Source: Nitrospira sp. (GTDB taxonomy: Bacteria; Nitrospirota; Nitrospiria; Nitrospirales; Nitrospiraceae). Taken from it: DNA of 11,966 bases. The stretch spans positions 1 through 11,966 of the forward strand of contig JAICVE010000050.1 of the NCBI GenBank assembly GCA_025935475.1, written 5' to 3'. Below the pieces are notes generated by a model. It made no database searches. It saw only the letters and a program-made list of their open reading frames with translations, and was not told the DNA's origin. How positions within the stretch are numbered: position 1 is the first letter of the stretch; each line of letters starts with the position of its first letter. Of this stretch, positions 1 to 7,610 are shown piece by piece. The position numbers and the translations under genes are program-made.

Positions 1-1
1 G

Positions 2-484
2 GTGAACGCCAGAGGACTCTTGGAAAAGGTCGGCGTAGAGGCCAATGCCATCACCTCCGGACCGCGCAAGGACATGGGGTCGCCGTTCCGCACCATGACG
101 GCGGAGGAGAAAGCGATTTTTCAAAGTGTCATCGATTCGTTCTATCAACGATTCTTGTCGGTTGTGCAGGAAGGACGGCCCCAGCTTTCAGGCGATCAGA
201 TCAAAAAGCTGGCCGACGGACGCATTTATTCCGGTGAGCAGGCGAAGGCGGCGGGTCTGGTCGACGACATCGGCTACTTGGATGAGGCGATCGAGCGGGC
301 CAAGAAAAATGCCGGGCTCACTGAGGCCCGCATCGTGACGTATCGAAGGCATGGCGAATATCAGAACAATATCTATTCAAGGGTGCTGAGCGGAGGCTCT
401 GGACTGAGCAACTTGGCCAATATGGATCTCCTGTCGCTCGTGCGCGGCGGGAGCCCGCAGTTCATGTATCTTTGGATGCCCTAG
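2..484 (+). CDS. sppA: Signal peptide peptidase SppA, C-terminal part (5' end outside window)
   Basis: This is the last 160 residues of a serine protease that degrades signal peptides left in the membrane after signal peptidase cleavage. The frame is open at the left edge, so the GTG at base 2 is very probably an internal valine and not a start. The SGPRKDMGSP stretch (Lys at fragment residue 23, bases 68-70) matches the region that carries the catalytic lysine of the Ser-Lys dyad in Bacillus-type SppA (established family knowledge). The usual downstream blocks follow: an MTAEE segment, then ADGRIYSGEQAKAAGLVD and a GYLDEAIERAK helix. The catalytic serine and the N-terminal membrane anchor would lie upstream of the window. 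The end overlaps the next gene by 13 bases if that gene starts at 472, which suggests coupled translation. The family call is firm. The full length and the single- versus double-domain form cannot be seen. Confidence 0.9.
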   Translation: MNARGLLEKVGVEANAITSGPRKDMGSPFRTMTAEEKAIFQSVIDSFYQRFLSVVQEGRPQLSGDQIKKLADGRIYSGEQAKAAGLVDDIGYLDEAIERAKKNAGLTEARIVTYRRHGEYQNNIYSRVLSGGSGLSNLANMDLLSLVRGGSPQFMYLWMP

Positions 485-1458
485 TGACAGTCATGGCGCA
501 ATGGACTGACGATATGGCGATAGCGCGGATGCTGGACAGTCCTGTCGGGCGTCGTGCGATCCTGGCGTGGGGCGCTCACGCCGCAGTTGGGCTGTACGCT
601 GTCCTGGGCGCGGGAGCGGTCGCAGGGCTTCTCGGCACGCTTTCGGGATGCTACCGTGCTCCGGGAACCGCACGCGATCAATTGATCTTTTTCTCCGAGG
701 AAAAGGAGTTGCAATTCGGTCTGAGCGCCTATCGCGAAGTCCTGCGGGAAGCACGCCTGAGCGAAAACCCTGAGATCAATGAGCAGATCCAGCGCGTGGG
801 ACGAAAAATCGCGAGCGTGGCCAACAAGCCTGAATATCAGTGGGAGTTCGCCGTCATCGAAGACGAGAAGATGGTCAACGCCTTTTGTCTCCCCGGTGGG
901 AAAGTCGCCGTGTTCACGGGCATCCTGAAGCACACCAAGACGGATGCCGGGTTGGCGACGGTGATGGGACACGAAATCGCGCATGCGTTGCAGCGCCATG
1001 GCGTGGAGCGCATGAGCCGGAGCATCATCGATCAGATTGCGCAACTTGGCGCGATCGGGGCCGCGGCCGCAGGTCACTCGAGCGGAGGCGCCATTCAAGG
1101 ACTGTTGGGCGCATATGGCGTCAACGTGTCGCTGCCGTTCAATCGGAAGCAGGAGTCCGAGGCCGACTACATCGGCCTGCGGTTGATGTCGCAAGCTGGG
1201 TATGATCCCCGAGAGGCGGTGCCATTTTGGGAGCGCATGAGCGGATGTCCCAGGCAAATGATCGATAAACTGTGTTTTCGGTCGCAGCACGCGATCCCTG
1301 AGTTTTTGTCGACGCATCCCTCCGACGTGACGCGTATCAACCAGCTCGAGACCTGGATGCCGGAGGCGATGCGCTACTATCAGGCCGCCGGAGGAACCAC
1401 GCCGCCGGCTCCCGCCCCTTACAAACCGGCCATTGGGCCGTTGCCGCAGGCCAGTTAA
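472..1458 (+). CDS. M48 family zinc metalloprotease, predicted lipoprotein (BepA/LoiP/Oma1-like)
   Basis: This is a peptidase of the M48 family, probably working in the periplasm on misfolded or misassembled envelope proteins. HEIAH at residues 167-171 supplies two zinc-ligand histidines and the catalytic Glu168. The ExxxD motif starting at Glu228 (ESEAD) supplies the third ligand. A NAFCLPGG block (136-143) matches the conserved NAFALPGG edge strand, with Cys for Ala. A basic pair (Arg27-Arg28), a hydrophobic segment (about 30-58) and LSGC (57-60) form a likely lipobox with Cys60 as the lipidated residue. The C-terminus is a Pro/Ala-rich tail. The start is uncertain: ATG at 472, 493, 514 or 529 and GTG at 484 are all in frame and none has a good Shine-Dalgarno. 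A start at 529 would give a more usual 40-residue signal peptide. It lies between sppA and carB, with only 6 bases before carB. The protease family is certain; the exact substrate role is not. Confidence 0.9.
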   Translation: MDALVTVMAQWTDDMAIARMLDSPVGRRAILAWGAHAAVGLYAVLGAGAVAGLLGTLSGCYRAPGTARDQLIFFSEEKELQFGLSAYREVLREARLSENPEINEQIQRVGRKIASVANKPEYQWEFAVIEDEKMVNAFCLPGGKVAVFTGILKHTKTDAGLATVMGHEIAHALQRHGVERMSRSIIDQIAQLGAIGAAAAGHSSGGAIQGLLGAYGVNVSLPFNRKQESEADYIGLRLMSQAGYDPREAVPFWERMSGCPRQMIDKLCFRSQHAIPEFLSTHPSDVTRINQLETWMPEAMRYYQAAGGTTPPAPAPYKPAIGPLPQAS

Positions 1459-1464
1459 CGCTTC

Positions 1465-4400
1465 ATGCCCAAACGCACCGACATCCACAACATCTTGCTG
1501 ATCGGGTCGGGACCCATCGTCATTGGTCAGGCTTGCGAGTTCGATTATTCCGGGACGCAGGCCTGCAAAGCGCTCAAAGAAGAGGGCTATCGGGTGGTGT
1601 TGATCAACAGCAACCCAGCCACGATCATGACGGATCCTGAACTGGCGGACCGGACCTATGTGGAACCGATCACACTCGATGTCGTGGAAAAGGTCATCGA
1701 ACGCGAGCGGCCTGATGCCTTGCTGCCGACGATGGGAGGGCAAACGGCGCTCAATGCCACCATGGGCCTGGTCAAGCGGGGGACGCTAGAGAAATACGGC
1801 GTGACCTTGATCGGTGCCTCTGCGGATGCCATCCATAAGGCGGAGGATCGCGACGCCTTCAAGCAGGCGATGCAACGGATTGGGTTGCGGGTGCCGGAGA
1901 GTGGAACGGCACACAACCGAGACGAAGCCATTCGTGTGCTGGATCGTGTGGGGTTTCCGGCCATCATCAGGCCTTCCTTCACCATGGGCGGCACGGGCGG
2001 CAACATCGCCTACAATCGTGAAGAATTCGAAAAATTGATTGAGTGGGCCTTGGCGATGAGTCCCGTCGGCCAAGTGCTGATCGAACGGTCGTTGATCGGA
2101 TGGAAGGAATACGAGCTCGAGGTAATGCGGGACCTGAGGGACAATGTCGTCATCGTGTGTCCGATCGAAAACCTTGATCCGATGGGCGTGCATACGGGAG
2201 ACAGCATTACGGTCGCGCCGGCCATGACCTTGACGGACAAGGAATATCAGCGCATGCGCGACGCCGCCCGGCGCATCATCCGCGAGATCGGAGTGGAGAC
2301 GGGCGGATCGAACATCCAGTTCGGCATCGATCCCAATAACGGCGAAATGGTCGTTATTGAAATGAATCCGCGCGTGTCGCGCAGTTCGGCATTGGCGTCC
2401 AAGGCGACGGGATTCCCCATCGCGAAGATCGCCGCAAAACTGGCCGTGGGGTACACCCTAGACGAAATCACGAACGACATTACGGGCGTGACGAAAGCGT
2501 CGTTTGAGCCGACGATCGATTACGTGGTGGTAAAAATCCCCCGCTTTGCGTTTCAGAAATTCAAAGGCGCCGACCCCACGCTCACGACGCAAATGAAATC
2601 GGTGGGCGAGGTCATGGCCATCGGACGGACGTTCAAAGAGTCGTTGCAGAAAGCCATCCGCTCACTGGAGCTCGATTTAAATGGGCTCGTGTCGCGGCTC
2701 GGCCTTGATCGAGGCGTGCCTGAAGGGTTTGACCGGCAAGGGGCCTTGGAACGGGTACGTCAACAGTTGCGCAGTCCGATTGCGGAGCGAATTTGGTACT
2801 TGGCTGACGGTATAAGGCTGGGGATGCCAAATGAAGAACTCTTCTCGCTGACGAAGATCGACTATTGGTTCCTTGAACAGTTACGGGACCTGGTGAAGTT
2901 CGAGCAGCGACTGGTCGACCAAGCAGCGAAGCCCTCATCCGCGCTCGACCACGCTATTCTCGGAGAGGCCAAAGAGCAGGGATTCTCTGACAATCGTATT
3001 GCATTTCTCACCGAATGGCCGGTTGCGGCGATTCATGCAGCACGATCGGCGGAGAATGCACGGTCAGTCACGTATAAACGCGTGGATACCTGCGCCGCGG
3101 AATTCGAAGCGCACACCCCGTATCTGTATTCCACCTATGGAAGAGAATGCGAGGCGCGTCCGACCGGCCGGAAGAAAGTGATCATCCTGGGCGGAGGCCC
3201 CAACCGGATCGGACAAGGCATCGAATTCGACTATTGCTGCGTGCACGCCGCGATGGCGCTACGGGACGAAGGCATTGAGACCATCATGGTGAATTGCAAT
3301 CCGGAAACCGTGAGCACGGATTACGATACCTCCGACCGGCTGTACTTTGAGCCATTGACGGAAGAAGACGTCTTGAACATCGTCCACCGAGAGCAGCCGA
3401 TGGGCGTGGTCCTTCAGTTCGGCGGTCAAACGCCTCTCAAACTCGCCATTCCGCTTTCGAAAGCCGGCGTCCCTATCCTAGGCACCAGTCCCGACGCCAT
3501 CGATCGGGCGGAAGATCGTGAACGCTTCCGCGATCTGCTCAACCTCTTGGGACTGAAACAGGCGCAGAGCGGCGTTGCGCGGTCGGTTGTTGAGGCGCTG
3601 AAAGTCGCTGCAGAAATCACCTATCCCGTCATGGTGCGTCCGTCCTATGTGCTGGGGGGACGCTCGATGCAGATTGTCTACGATGAGGCAGGCTTGCTGG
3701 GATACATGGGGTCGGCAGTGAAGGCGTCGGACAAGCACCCGGTGCTGATCGACAAATATCTCTCCGACGCCATTGAGGTCGATGCGGATGCCATCTGCGA
3801 TGGCCATCGCGTGGTGGTCGCCGGGATCATGGAACATATCGAGGAGGCCGGTGTGCACTCGGGCGACTCCGCCTGTTCGCTGCCGCCCTATTCACTCGAC
3901 GAGACGGTCGTCGAAAAGATTCGCCGCCAAATGACGTCACTGGCCTTGGAACTCGGTGTGGTCGGCCTCATGAATGCGCAATTTGCCGTGAAGGACAATG
4001 AGGTCTATGTGTTGGAAGTCAATCCGCGGGGATCCCGGACGGTTCCGTTCGTCAGCAAGGCCATCGGTGTGCCTTTGGCGAAACTGGCCATGAAGACGAT
4101 GGTCGGACGGACGTTAGACGACCTCGGATTCACGTGCGCCCCGCACCCGGCCCATCTCTCCGTCAAGGAAGCCGTGTTTCCATTCAATAAGTTTCCCGGT
4201 GTCGACGTGCTGCTCGGCCCCGAGATGAAATCCACCGGAGAAGTCATGGGTATCGATGTGGATTTCGGATGGGCCTTCGCCAAATCGCAGGCCGGCGCCG
4301 GGGCAATACTTCCACGGGGGGGCACGGCGTTTATCAGCGTCAAAGAGAACGACCGCTCCGCCGCCCTCGAGGTGGCGAAACACCTATGCAGGCTGGGGTT

Positions 4401-4719
4401 CAATGTGCAGGCGACGGACGGGACCGCGGCGTATCTGCGCGATAACGGCGTGGAGGCCAAAACGGTACTCAAAGTGACTGAAGGACGCCCGCATATTGTC
4501 GACCATATCAAGAATGGAGACGTGGCGTTGGTCGTCAACACTGTAGGAACAGCGGCTTCGCATGCCGACTCGCTGTCCATCCGCCGGGAAGCGTTAAATC
4601 GAGGATTGGCCTACTTCACGACCATGCGGGGAGCACGAGCTGCGGTCATGGGTATCGAAGCGATCCTCAAAAAAGAATTGACTATCCGCTCATTGCAAGA
4701 ATACCACTGCGGGTCATAG
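1465..4719 (+). CDS. carB: Carbamoyl-phosphate synthase large subunit
   Basis: Makes carbamoyl phosphate from bicarbonate, two ATP and ammonia channelled from the glutaminase subunit CarA, feeding pyrimidine and arginine synthesis in the cytoplasm. At 1084 residues it is close to the usual ~1070. Two homologous ATP-grasp halves are clear. The first opens with NILLIGSGPIVIGQACEFDY and carries EMNPRVSRSSAL. The second starts near residue 570 with IILGGGPNRIGQGIEFDY and carries EVNPRGSRTVPF. The oligomerisation region lies between them, and the C-terminal MGS-type allosteric domain begins near residue 950. The position matching E. coli Thr1017, a nucleotide-effector contact, is Val1027 here (NTVG), so effector response may differ (inference). 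The start at 1465 fits the family N-terminus although its Shine-Dalgarno is weak, so coupling to the upstream gene 6 bases away is likely. carA is not next to it on either side within the window. Confidence 0.98.
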   Translation: MPKRTDIHNILLIGSGPIVIGQACEFDYSGTQACKALKEEGYRVVLINSNPATIMTDPELADRTYVEPITLDVVEKVIERERPDALLPTMGGQTALNATMGLVKRGTLEKYGVTLIGASADAIHKAEDRDAFKQAMQRIGLRVPESGTAHNRDEAIRVLDRVGFPAIIRPSFTMGGTGGNIAYNREEFEKLIEWALAMSPVGQVLIERSLIGWKEYELEVMRDLRDNVVIVCPIENLDPMGVHTGDSITVAPAMTLTDKEYQRMRDAARRIIREIGVETGGSNIQFGIDPNNGEMVVIEMNPRVSRSSALASKATGFPIAKIAAKLAVGYTLDEITNDITGVTKASFEPTIDYVVVKIPRFAFQKFKGADPTLTTQMKSVGEVMAIGRTFKESLQKAIRSLELDLNGLVSRLGLDRGVPEGFDRQGALERVRQQLRSPIAERIWYLADGIRLGMPNEELFSLTKIDYWFLEQLRDLVKFEQRLVDQAAKPSSALDHAILGEAKEQGFSDNRIAFLTEWPVAAIHAARSAENARSVTYKRVDTCAAEFEAHTPYLYSTYGRECEARPTGRKKVIILGGGPNRIGQGIEFDYCCVHAAMALRDEGIETIMVNCNPETVSTDYDTSDRLYFEPLTEEDVLNIVHREQPMGVVLQFGGQTPLKLAIPLSKAGVPILGTSPDAIDRAEDRERFRDLLNLLGLKQAQSGVARSVVEALKVAAEITYPVMVRPSYVLGGRSMQIVYDEAGLLGYMGSAVKASDKHPVLIDKYLSDAIEVDADAICDGHRVVVAGIMEHIEEAGVHSGDSACSLPPYSLDETVVEKIRRQMTSLALELGVVGLMNAQFAVKDNEVYVLEVNPRGSRTVPFVSKAIGVPLAKLAMKTMVGRTLDDLGFTCAPHPAHLSVKEAVFPFNKFPGVDVLLGPEMKSTGEVMGIDVDFGWAFAKSQAGAGAILPRGGTAFISVKENDRSAALEVAKHLCRLGFNVQATDGTAAYLRDNGVEAKTVLKVTEGRPHIVDHIKNGDVALVVNTVGTAASHADSLSIRREALNRGLAYFTTMRGARAAVMGIEAILKKELTIRSLQEYHCGS

Positions 4720-4773
4720 CAGCAGTGGGACAATCTGCCTCGTTCAACGTTCTGCGAGAGGAATGAATGCTCT

Positions 4774-5250
4774 ATGCCGACACCGATTACTAAGAAGGGC
4801 TACGATGCGCTGAAGGCGGAACTCGATCGCCTCCGGAAAGTGGAGCGGCCGCAAGTGATCGAAGCCATCGCCGAAGCCCGTGCCCATGGAGATCTCAGCG
4901 AGAACGCGGAGTATGATGCAGCCAAAGAACGGCAAGGCTTCATCGAGGCCCGCATCGCCGAAATTGAAACCAAGCTGGCGGATGCCCGAATCGTCGAAAT
5001 CGCAGGACGCACTTCCGATACCATCGTGTTCGGGGCGACCGTGTCGGTGATCGAACAGGAATCCCAGGCGAAACGCCAGTACACGCTGGTCGGCCAGGAT
5101 GAGGCCGACATGAAGTTTAACCGGATCTCGATTCAATCGCCGGTCGGTCGGGCGTTGATCGGAAAACGCGTCGGCGACTTTATCGAAGTGAAGACGCCCG
5201 TCAAGACTGTCGAGTATGAAGTCATCGAGATCAAATTTGAGGAATTGTAG
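4774..5250 (+). CDS. greA: Transcription elongation factor GreA
   Basis: Enters the secondary channel of RNA polymerase and stimulates cleavage of backtracked transcripts, rescuing arrested complexes. At 158 residues it has exactly the length of E. coli GreA. The N-terminal antiparallel coiled coil (about residues 1-75) carries the tip signature HGDLSENAEYDAAK, with Asp40 and Glu43 in the positions of the acidic pair that coordinates the catalytic magnesium. The C-terminal FKBP-like domain follows, with VFGATVSV, GQDEAD and SPVGRALIGKRVGD as typical blocks. The start is supported by a GAGAGGA ribosome-binding site at 4756-4762, 11 bases upstream. Two other ATGs at 4763 and 4767 are out of frame. 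It follows carB after 54 bases and precedes the SAM hydrolase by 34, so it is probably co-transcribed. A carB-greA order is familiar from several proteobacteria. Confidence 0.97.
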   Translation: MPTPITKKGYDALKAELDRLRKVERPQVIEAIAEARAHGDLSENAEYDAAKERQGFIEARIAEIETKLADARIVEIAGRTSDTIVFGATVSVIEQESQAKRQYTLVGQDEADMKFNRISIQSPVGRALIGKRVGDFIEVKTPVKTVEYEVIEIKFEEL

Positions 5251-5284
5251 GTTCAGTCGTCGGCGACCGTAGAAGGCGGTTCTG

Positions 5285-6085
5285 ATGCCGCATCCCGCCT
5301 CGATCATCACTCTCCTGACTGATTTTGGGGACCGAGATTGGTTCGTGGCCAGCATGAAGGGGGTCATTCTCTCCATCAATCCCCAGGCCACAATCGTCGA
5401 TCTCACCCATCATATCGGCTCCCATGACGTCCAGGACGGCGCCTATGTGTGGAAATCCTGCTACAAGTATTTTCCCGACGGCACCATCCATGTGGCAGTC
5501 GTAGATCCCGGTGTAGGCAGTGACCGGCGTCCGCTCATCGCGAAGAGCTCGCGATACTTTTTTTGCGCTCCGGACAATGGATTGCTGACGCAGGTCTTCA
5601 AGCAGGAAGGCGACCTCGAGGTCCGCGAGATCGAGAATAGGCAATATCGGCTTGATGCTGAAGGGCATACCTTCGACGGTCGGGACGTCTTCGCGCCTGC
5701 TGCCGCCTGGCTTACCAAACAACAACCGTTCGTGTCCTATGGCCGCGTCCTCTCGGACGCGCAGCGGTTTCCGGTCGCTCAGCCGCAGTGGGAACAGTCG
5801 GCGCTGGTGGGCGAGGTGGTCTACGTCGACGTCTTCGGCAATCTCATCACGAATGTGTCGTTGCGCCACGTGAAGGAGGTGCGAGAGATCACCAAACGGC
5901 CGAATCCGCTGATCCGAATTGGAGGCCATTCCATCGATGGCCTCGTACGCTGCTATGCAGAAGGAGACCACGGTCCGCCCCGGGCGTTGATCAACAGTGA
6001 CGGCCAGTTGGAAATCTTTTGTAAGGAATCGAGCGCGAGCGCGCTGCTCAGCGTGACCCGCCATGAGCCTGTCAAGCTGTCGTAG
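5285..6085 (+). CDS. DUF62 S-adenosylmethionine hydroxide adenosyltransferase (SAM hydrolase)
   Basis: Members of this family split S-adenosylmethionine into adenosine and methionine using a hydroxide ion. They are distant relatives of the fluorinase and chlorinase. Residues 7-15 (IITLLTDFG), the DLTHHI block (39-44), VDPGVGSDRR (73-82), APDNGLL (95-101) and GRDVFAPAAAWL (132-143) follow the family order, and at 266 residues the length fits. In the archaeal enzyme PH0463 the catalytic triad is Asp68, Arg75 and His127. Here the first two are Asp74 and Arg81, but the third position is Asp131 (TFDGRD instead of TFHGRD). A histidine lies three residues earlier (His128). Halogenase activity is not indicated. 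The start is supported by AAGGCGG at 5273-5279, 5 bases upstream. It is the last gene of the carB-greA group. The physiological role of the family is still unclear. Confidence 0.9.
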   Translation: MPHPASIITLLTDFGDRDWFVASMKGVILSINPQATIVDLTHHIGSHDVQDGAYVWKSCYKYFPDGTIHVAVVDPGVGSDRRPLIAKSSRYFFCAPDNGLLTQVFKQEGDLEVREIENRQYRLDAEGHTFDGRDVFAPAAAWLTKQQPFVSYGRVLSDAQRFPVAQPQWEQSALVGEVVYVDVFGNLITNVSLRHVKEVREITKRPNPLIRIGGHSIDGLVRCYAEGDHGPPRALINSDGQLEIFCKESSASALLSVTRHEPVKLS

Positions 6086-6106
6086 GCACCGGAGGCGAAG
6101 CTCGAC

Positions 6107-6136
6107 GGCCCTTGGCGCAGTGCGTTGTGCAGGGCC
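6107..6136. terminator. Hairpin at convergent gene junction, possible bidirectional terminator
   Basis: GGCCCT (6107-6112) and AGGGCC (6131-6136) form a perfect six-base stem. Inside it GCGCA (6115-6119) pairs with TGTGC (6126-6130) with one G-T wobble, around a six-base loop, leaving a two-base bulge on the left. The hairpin lies 21 bases past the SAM hydrolase stop codon and its last base is part of the bioA stop codon. The position between converging genes suggests it ends transcription from both sides. There is no T-run on either flank, so it is not a classical intrinsic terminator. Confidence 0.45.
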
Positions 6137-7506
6137 TAATCGTACTGTGTGGCGACGGTGATCGAGTGAGAGAGAATGTTGACCATGCGGGTCAGCGTAG
6201 GGATGTTGACGGACAAGGGCGGCATCAAGACGATGATGTGGCCAAGCGGTCGCAGGAGAAGCCCTCGCTTTCGAGCCTCCTTGGCAACGCGATGACCCAC
6301 TCGTGCTTCGACCGGATACGCCTCTCGCGTAGCACGGTCACGCACAAGTTCGATGCCCACCATGAAGCCTTGCTGCCTGATGTCGCCGACATGCGGCAGC
6401 CGAAGGAGTGGCTTGAGCAACCGAGAGAGGCGGCTGATCTTTGGCGTGAGCTTCGCCAGGGTGTGCTCGGTCCGGAAAATGTCGAGGTTGGCCAGGGCCA
6501 CGGCGCACCCGAGCGGATTGCCGGTGTAGCTATGTCCATGGAAGAATGTCTTGAACTCCTCATACTTGCCTAAAAAGGCGCGATAGATTTCCTCGGTCGT
6601 CAGCGTAGCGGCAAGCGGCAGATACCCGCCCGTGAGTCCCTTACTGAGCGCCATCAGGTCAGGCGTCACGCCTTCACGATCACACGCAAACATGCTTCCC
6701 GTCCGACCGAAACCTGTGGCCACTTCATCCGCGATCAGCAGGACCTCGTATCTTGTGCAGAGTTCCCGCACGCGTTTCAGGTATCCCGGAGGCTGGGTGA
6801 TCATGCCTGCGGCCGCCTGGATCAGCGGTTCGATGATGAACCCTGCGAGCTCGTGTCCGTGTTCTCGTAGGATCCTTTCGATGGGGTCGAGGCAGGCAAG
6901 GCGGCAGGCGGGATACTTCAACGCCAGCGGACAGCGATAACAATACGGAGGCTCAGCCGCCTGCGTCGGAAACAGCAAGGGCCGGAATCGCGCATGAAAC
7001 AGCTCGATGTTGCCGACGCTGACCGCTCCGATCGTGTCGCCATGATAGGCCAGATGCAAATGTAGAAATCGGTGTTTGGGTCCTGCCTCCGGTCGCCTCT
7101 GCTGCCAATACTGCACCGCCATTTTGAGCGCCACTTCAACGGCCGTCGACCCGTCGTCCGAGTAAAAGACGCGCGTGAGTCCTTTCGGAGCGAGGGCAAT
7201 CAGCTGCCGCGCGAGACGAATGGCGGGTGGATTCGAGAGGCCGAGCAGCGTGGAGTGGGCGATCTGTTTACTTTGGGCCTTGAGCGCACGGTCGAGCGCG
7301 GGGTGTCGGTGGCCATGGAGATTGACCCAAATGGATGACGTGCCGTCCAAATACGTTCTCCCCTCGGTATCGATCAAGTACGGACCTTTTCCGCGCTCGA
7401 TGATGATGGGCTCCTCCTGTTCCCACTCCTGCATCTGGGTAAAGGGATGCCACACATATTGCCGGTCCCAGTCACTCAACGAGGCCGCATTTTTTGTGTT
7501 GGTCAT
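6136..7506 (-). CDS. bioA: Adenosylmethionine-8-amino-7-oxononanoate aminotransferase (biotin synthesis)
   Basis: Converts 8-amino-7-oxononanoate (KAPA) to 7,8-diaminononanoate, using S-adenosylmethionine as amino donor in the BioA type, with PLP as cofactor. It belongs to the class III aminotransferases and is 456 residues long. The N-terminal WHPFTQM block (19-25) and the HGHRHP region (64-69) are typical of BioA. SDDGSTAVEVALKMA binds the cofactor phosphate. Asp260 (in IADEVATGFGRTG) contacts the pyridine nitrogen, and Lys289 (SKGLTGG) is the Schiff-base lysine. An insertion at 189-205 carries four cysteines spaced C-x2-C-x8-C-x3-C, absent from E. coli BioA as I recall it. The start at 7506 fits the family N-terminus but lacks a clear Shine-Dalgarno. 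The gene stands alone, converging on the carB-greA operon and diverging from lepA, with a good promoter upstream at 7582-7610. No biotin operator was recognised. Confidence 0.96.
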   Translation of the reverse strand: MTNTKNAASLSDWDRQYVWHPFTQMQEWEQEEPIIIERGKGPYLIDTEGRTYLDGTSSIWVNLHGHRHPALDRALKAQSKQIAHSTLLGLSNPPAIRLARQLIALAPKGLTRVFYSDDGSTAVEVALKMAVQYWQQRRPEAGPKHRFLHLHLAYHGDTIGAVSVGNIELFHARFRPLLFPTQAAEPPYCYRCPLALKYPACRLACLDPIERILREHGHELAGFIIEPLIQAAAGMITQPPGYLKRVRELCTRYEVLLIADEVATGFGRTGSMFACDREGVTPDLMALSKGLTGGYLPLAATLTTEEIYRAFLGKYEEFKTFFHGHSYTGNPLGCAVALANLDIFRTEHTLAKLTPKISRLSRLLKPLLRLPHVGDIRQQGFMVGIELVRDRATREAYPVEARVGHRVAKEARKRGLLLRPLGHIIVLMPPLSVNIPTLTRMVNILSHSITVATQYD

Positions 7507-7512
7507 GGGAGT

Positions 7513-7528
7513 CGTGGTGCCGTGGTGC
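7513..7528. repeat. Tandem 8-base direct repeat in the bioA leader
   Basis: CGTGGTGC occurs twice in immediate succession (7513-7520 and 7521-7528), 7 to 22 bases upstream of the bioA start. In the bioA transcript it reads as two GCACCACG units, in the place where a ribosome-binding site would be expected. It may be chance or slippage-prone DNA; no function is assigned. Confidence 0.6.
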
Positions 7529-7581
7529 CGTTCCTGCGGGCGATGCCAGGAAAACCCAATGCTGGAGCGGGTGCGGCGCGG

Positions 7582-7610
7582 ATTATACGAGGGGCTGTTT
7601 ACTTTGACAA
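7582..7610 (-). promoter_or_regulatory. Sigma70-type promoter for bioA
   Basis: On the minus strand TTGTCA (7610-7605) is followed by a 17-base spacer and a perfect TATAAT (7587-7582). Only one of the twelve consensus bases differs. The predicted transcript start is near 7575, giving a leader of roughly 70 bases before the bioA ATG at 7506. Its -35 box shares five bases with the lepA -35 box on the other strand. Confidence 0.75.

Noticed and set aside
481..1743. Long minus-strand open frame of 420 codons opposite the M48 gene
   Set aside because: It is antisense to two genes with clear protein families, its Arg/His/Asp-rich product has no recognisable domain, and such frames are common opposite GC-rich genes.
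5285..6085. Fluorinase or chlorinase identity for the DUF62 protein
   Set aside because: Overall blocks fit the general SAM hydroxide adenosyltransferase family, the Asp and Arg of its triad are kept, and the gene lies beside housekeeping genes with no halogen-metabolite genes nearby.
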